Origin: Paramecium octaurelia
Taxonomy: Eukaryota; Ciliophora; Oligohymenophorea; Peniculida; Parameciidae
Length of the DNA stretch: 64,000 nucleotides
Assembly: GCA_905182995.1 (NCBI GenBank)
Contig: CAJJDP010000066.1
Span: 429,212 to 493,211 of the forward strand
Direction of reading: 5' to 3'
This document shows, one piece after another, positions 61,401-64,000 of the stretch. Positions within the stretch are counted from its first letter, which is position 1. Each line of letters begins with the position of its first letter. The notes beneath the pieces were generated by a model, which was not told the origin of the DNA, made no database searches, and saw only the letters and a list, made by a program, of their open reading frames with translations. The translations under genes were made by a program, and so were the position numbers.

Positions 61401-63556
61401 AGGTTACTACTAATGAATATACTGATGGCAGCACACTGGCAAGATATTTTTACATAATCAAAGATTTATTAATCAGTCAATTAACCAAATTTGAATTGTA
61501 CACATGCATTTGCTTCATAGTGCTAGTTAATTCTTGTTAAATATCAGTTGCTATTGCTTGGATAGGAGTTGGGATAATTTGTTTTAATTTACTATTAGAT
61601 TTAGCCTTAATAGTTAGATATTTATTAATACCTTATATAAATCAAAAAAAACCTTCGTATATAGATATTTTTACTCAGTTTTCAACTCTTTATTAAATGA
61701 ATATTGTCACAAATTTACTTGAAAAATGGTCTGAATAAAATACAATATATATTTTTTTCTTGAAATCCGAAGTCCCCTAAAAAGTTGTAGTTTCAATTAT
61801 CAAAACATTTTTTCAAGACACTCCATTACTTATTTTATAAGCTGTGTACTTAGGTATGAATCCAACTCAAATCAAAATTTAAATTTTCATCGTTTCATTT
61901 ACAACAGTGGTCATTCATTTCATATTTTCTATGATCAAAATGTTATCAATCACAAGGGCTGCCAAAATCAATGAAGAAATTGTGTTAACAGAAGTTTCAA
62001 AAGTCAAATTTCATAATAAATAAATAAAAATAATTCAAGAATTGAAAAAATTTATAAGAAACCTCAAAAAAAAGTTCTAAAATATAATCACTTAACATAA
62101 TTAGAGGAATGAAAACTTAATAACGTCGTTAGTAGATGCTGAAAGAGCCTTACTTAATAGACCTCATACAATGCAAAATTTTGAATTGTATCTCAAATAG
62201 AAGAGCTCTAAAATCCTACCTGCTCGAAAGGGAATTACATAAATAGGAAATAAGATCTAAAGGATTAATGTTTCAAAAAATCAGAAGATAAATTAAGAAG
62301 AGCTTCAAAAATTAATTTCTGTGAAAGCCTCACTAGACATATTTGGAAATAAAGTCAAAAGTTGGAAGATAAACAATGAAATACCTCTTGATCTCACTGA
62401 TGTCTTATTAAATGATGTTCCTAGATAATTTTTTACTATTGATTTGGATTGGGAGGCAAGCTAACCTTGGGTTGGAAACATGAGAATATCTTCTTTGAAA
62501 TAAGAGATAGAAGGACTTAAGATGGCCTATAGACACTTTTAAAATGCTGGAGATTTAAACATATTGGATTTAGGATTTGGTTCTGGATATATTTCTTTAT
62601 TCTTATTGGCATTAGCATTAAAAAGGAAAAAGGTTTTTTAAATTCAGCTGCATTTAGTAGATCATCATCCTGATGCAATCAGATATTTTGAACAAAAGCT
62701 CAATTCAGAATTTTCCCATTTAAAAAAAATATGTAAAATTGAATATCATCTACATGATTGTTTCGAAGGATTAAACATATTTTAAGATTAAAAATTTAAC
62801 TTTATACATCTTGGTTATGCAACAACTAAATGGAGAATTCAAAGAGATGTAATACCATTACTTTCTGATGATGGATTGATTTTTGGTTACGAAACAGTAA
62901 GCAGTTTATAATAAAAGGCCTTTTCATGGAGTTAAGCCCAAAAATAAATGGTTTATTCATAAAACTTAGAATAATATGGAATTATGGAACCACTGACTAT
63001 CCAAATAAAGGGAATTGATTAGACTTTTTTAGATAATGAAATAAAATAAAAATTAGATATCCTCAATTATATAAAGTTGTACGATTAATGTGCTTTATGT
63101 GAAAAAAGGCTGAATAAAGAGGATAAATTATTTATTAATCATTACTGGGGAGAGGTAATTTGTTTTTCCTGTGGAAATGAGCAATTGGAATAATAGGGTG
63201 AAGAAATTGACATAGCAAAAATTAATTATAGATGCAACGTTATATACTACACAGGCAGCAATTGCAAATTATCATAAATAAAACAAACTTCTTTTTTGTT
63301 AGAGAACTTAACTTATCCATTTGGCCATAAGGTTGGAACCATTCGAGAATATTCTTATGTGTGCTCATCTTGCAATTCTAAACGAGGATTTGGATTTTTA
63401 TACAAATGCTTAATTTGTGATTCTGTACACTATTGCAACACTTGCGGACTCTAATTAATGAGAGATAATTAAATGAAGTATCATTCTGCTTGCAATTAAG
63501 ATCATCCACTATTGAGAATAGTTTTTCCATCAAAGACACAAAAAGGAAAAAAATGA
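58438..63556 (+). CDS. Giant WD40-LRR-multispan membrane-PIMT-like-zinc finger protein
   Basis: Three introns are inferred: 58609-58638 (30 nt, contains in-frame TGA), 26 nt near 59127-59152, and 60411-60436 (26 nt). From 60437 to the TGA at 63554 there is no stop, so all domains lie in one protein of about 1,678 residues. Residues ~15-370 form a WD40-like propeller (SWDGTFHILDIKSKEIL). Around 520-670 are leucine-rich repeats (MKNLKYLDLSYNSL; LDFLSLAHNNLGD). From ~800 to ~1130 there are seven to eight membrane spans. Residues ~1250-1460 resemble protein-L-isoaspartate methyltransferase: VPRQFF, QPWVGNMRISSLKQ, LNILDLGFGSGYISLF (SAM motif I), LVDHHPDAIRYFEQ. The C-terminus has CALC, CFSC, then CSSC, CLIC, CNTC and HSACNQDH, the last part ZZ-like. 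The function is unknown. Confidence 0.75.
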
Positions 63557-64000
63557 ATTAAATATATAATTATGAATTTTTATTTAGTCTATTCGTTCCG
63601 TAATTTCAAATTTAAAATATAGTTTTAATAAATACCATTTTTTTCTTAACCCTCATGAGAATAAATTATAGAAAATAAAAAGAATTTCAAATAATTATTA
63701 AATATCAAATTTAATACTTTATTACTTCTTAAAAAACATCACATTTAACCAAATTCTAAAGGAAAAATAATTAAAGGGAAGAGTTGATGAAAAATGTATT
63801 TTATAATGAAACTAATTTATAATTTATTCCTATTATGCAATTATGATAAGCTTTAGTAATTGTTTACATTATTTATTTATTTAATATGAAGATTGGAATC
63901 ATTTGATAGGTGCATCAATCTTTTTATTTTGTTTTACATATGATATGCATAGTAAATCAATAAGTATATATAATTTTCATTTAAAACTGAGTGCTTTTTA
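63557..64000. other. Intergenic end of window
   Basis: AT-rich (well above 75 percent by eye), with no convincing open frame, RNA or repeat. Confidence 0.5.

Noticed and set aside
1..64000. CRISPR arrays, insertion sequences, prophage or operons
   Set aside because: No regularly spaced repeats, transposase or terminal inverted repeats were seen, and the window is eukaryotic.

Overview
This window looks like macronuclear DNA of a ciliate, most probably a Paramecium species. The long reading frames stay open only if TAA and TAG encode glutamine and TGA is the sole stop. Nearly every interruption is resolved by an intron of 19-40 nt (mostly 22-30 nt, GTA...TAG). The DNA is strongly AT-rich, and genes sit tens to a few hundred bases apart on both strands. 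I translated all genes by eye with that code. Exon joins are manual and not supported by RNA, so CDS spans below run from start codon to stop codon and include introns.

Layout. 1-8500: the 5' end of a coiled-coil gene (minus) head-to-head with a very large TRANK1-like UvrD-family helicase. 8565-14927: three minus-strand genes, a TIM50 homologue, a calcineurin-like phosphoesterase and an androglobin-like calpain-domain protein. 14964-18475: a small secreted or membrane protein, an unknown protein, tRNA-Glu(UUC) and an octopine/nopaline-dehydrogenase-like enzyme. 19186-21279: a protein built of tandem repeats, each carrying its own tiny intron. 21732-28030: a group with a ciliary flavour, comprising a coiled-coil/MORN protein, an RJL-type small GTPase, an MGxxC MORN protein and an LRRC56/ODA8 homologue. 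28097-32307: a B-box-like protein, a coiled-coil protein, an interrupted frame and a small protein. 32692-36672: a three-repeat Myb factor, a second MGxxC MORN protein and a trichocyst-matrix-like protein. 36917-42955: a DENN protein, HAT1 and several small genes. 43228-51061: two divergent hybrid histidine kinases flanking about 2.2 kb of decayed-looking sequence. 51101-54004: two tandem coiled-coil genes. 54072-58257: a cyclic-nucleotide-domain potassium channel with a zinc knuckle, an ADCK/ABC1 kinase-like protein and a small protein. 58438-63556: one very large multidomain gene.

No operons are expected and none is seen. Functional links are at the level of organelles: cilia (androglobin-like, RJL, LRRC56, possibly MORN proteins), mitochondria (TIM50, ADCK), signalling (two His-Asp kinases, K+ channel, DENN) and secretory granules (trichocyst-like protein). 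The most unusual object is the gene at 58438-63556. It reads as a single protein of about 1,680 residues: WD40-like propeller, leucine-rich repeats, a multi-pass membrane region, a protein-isoaspartate-methyltransferase-like domain and a C-terminal zinc-finger block.
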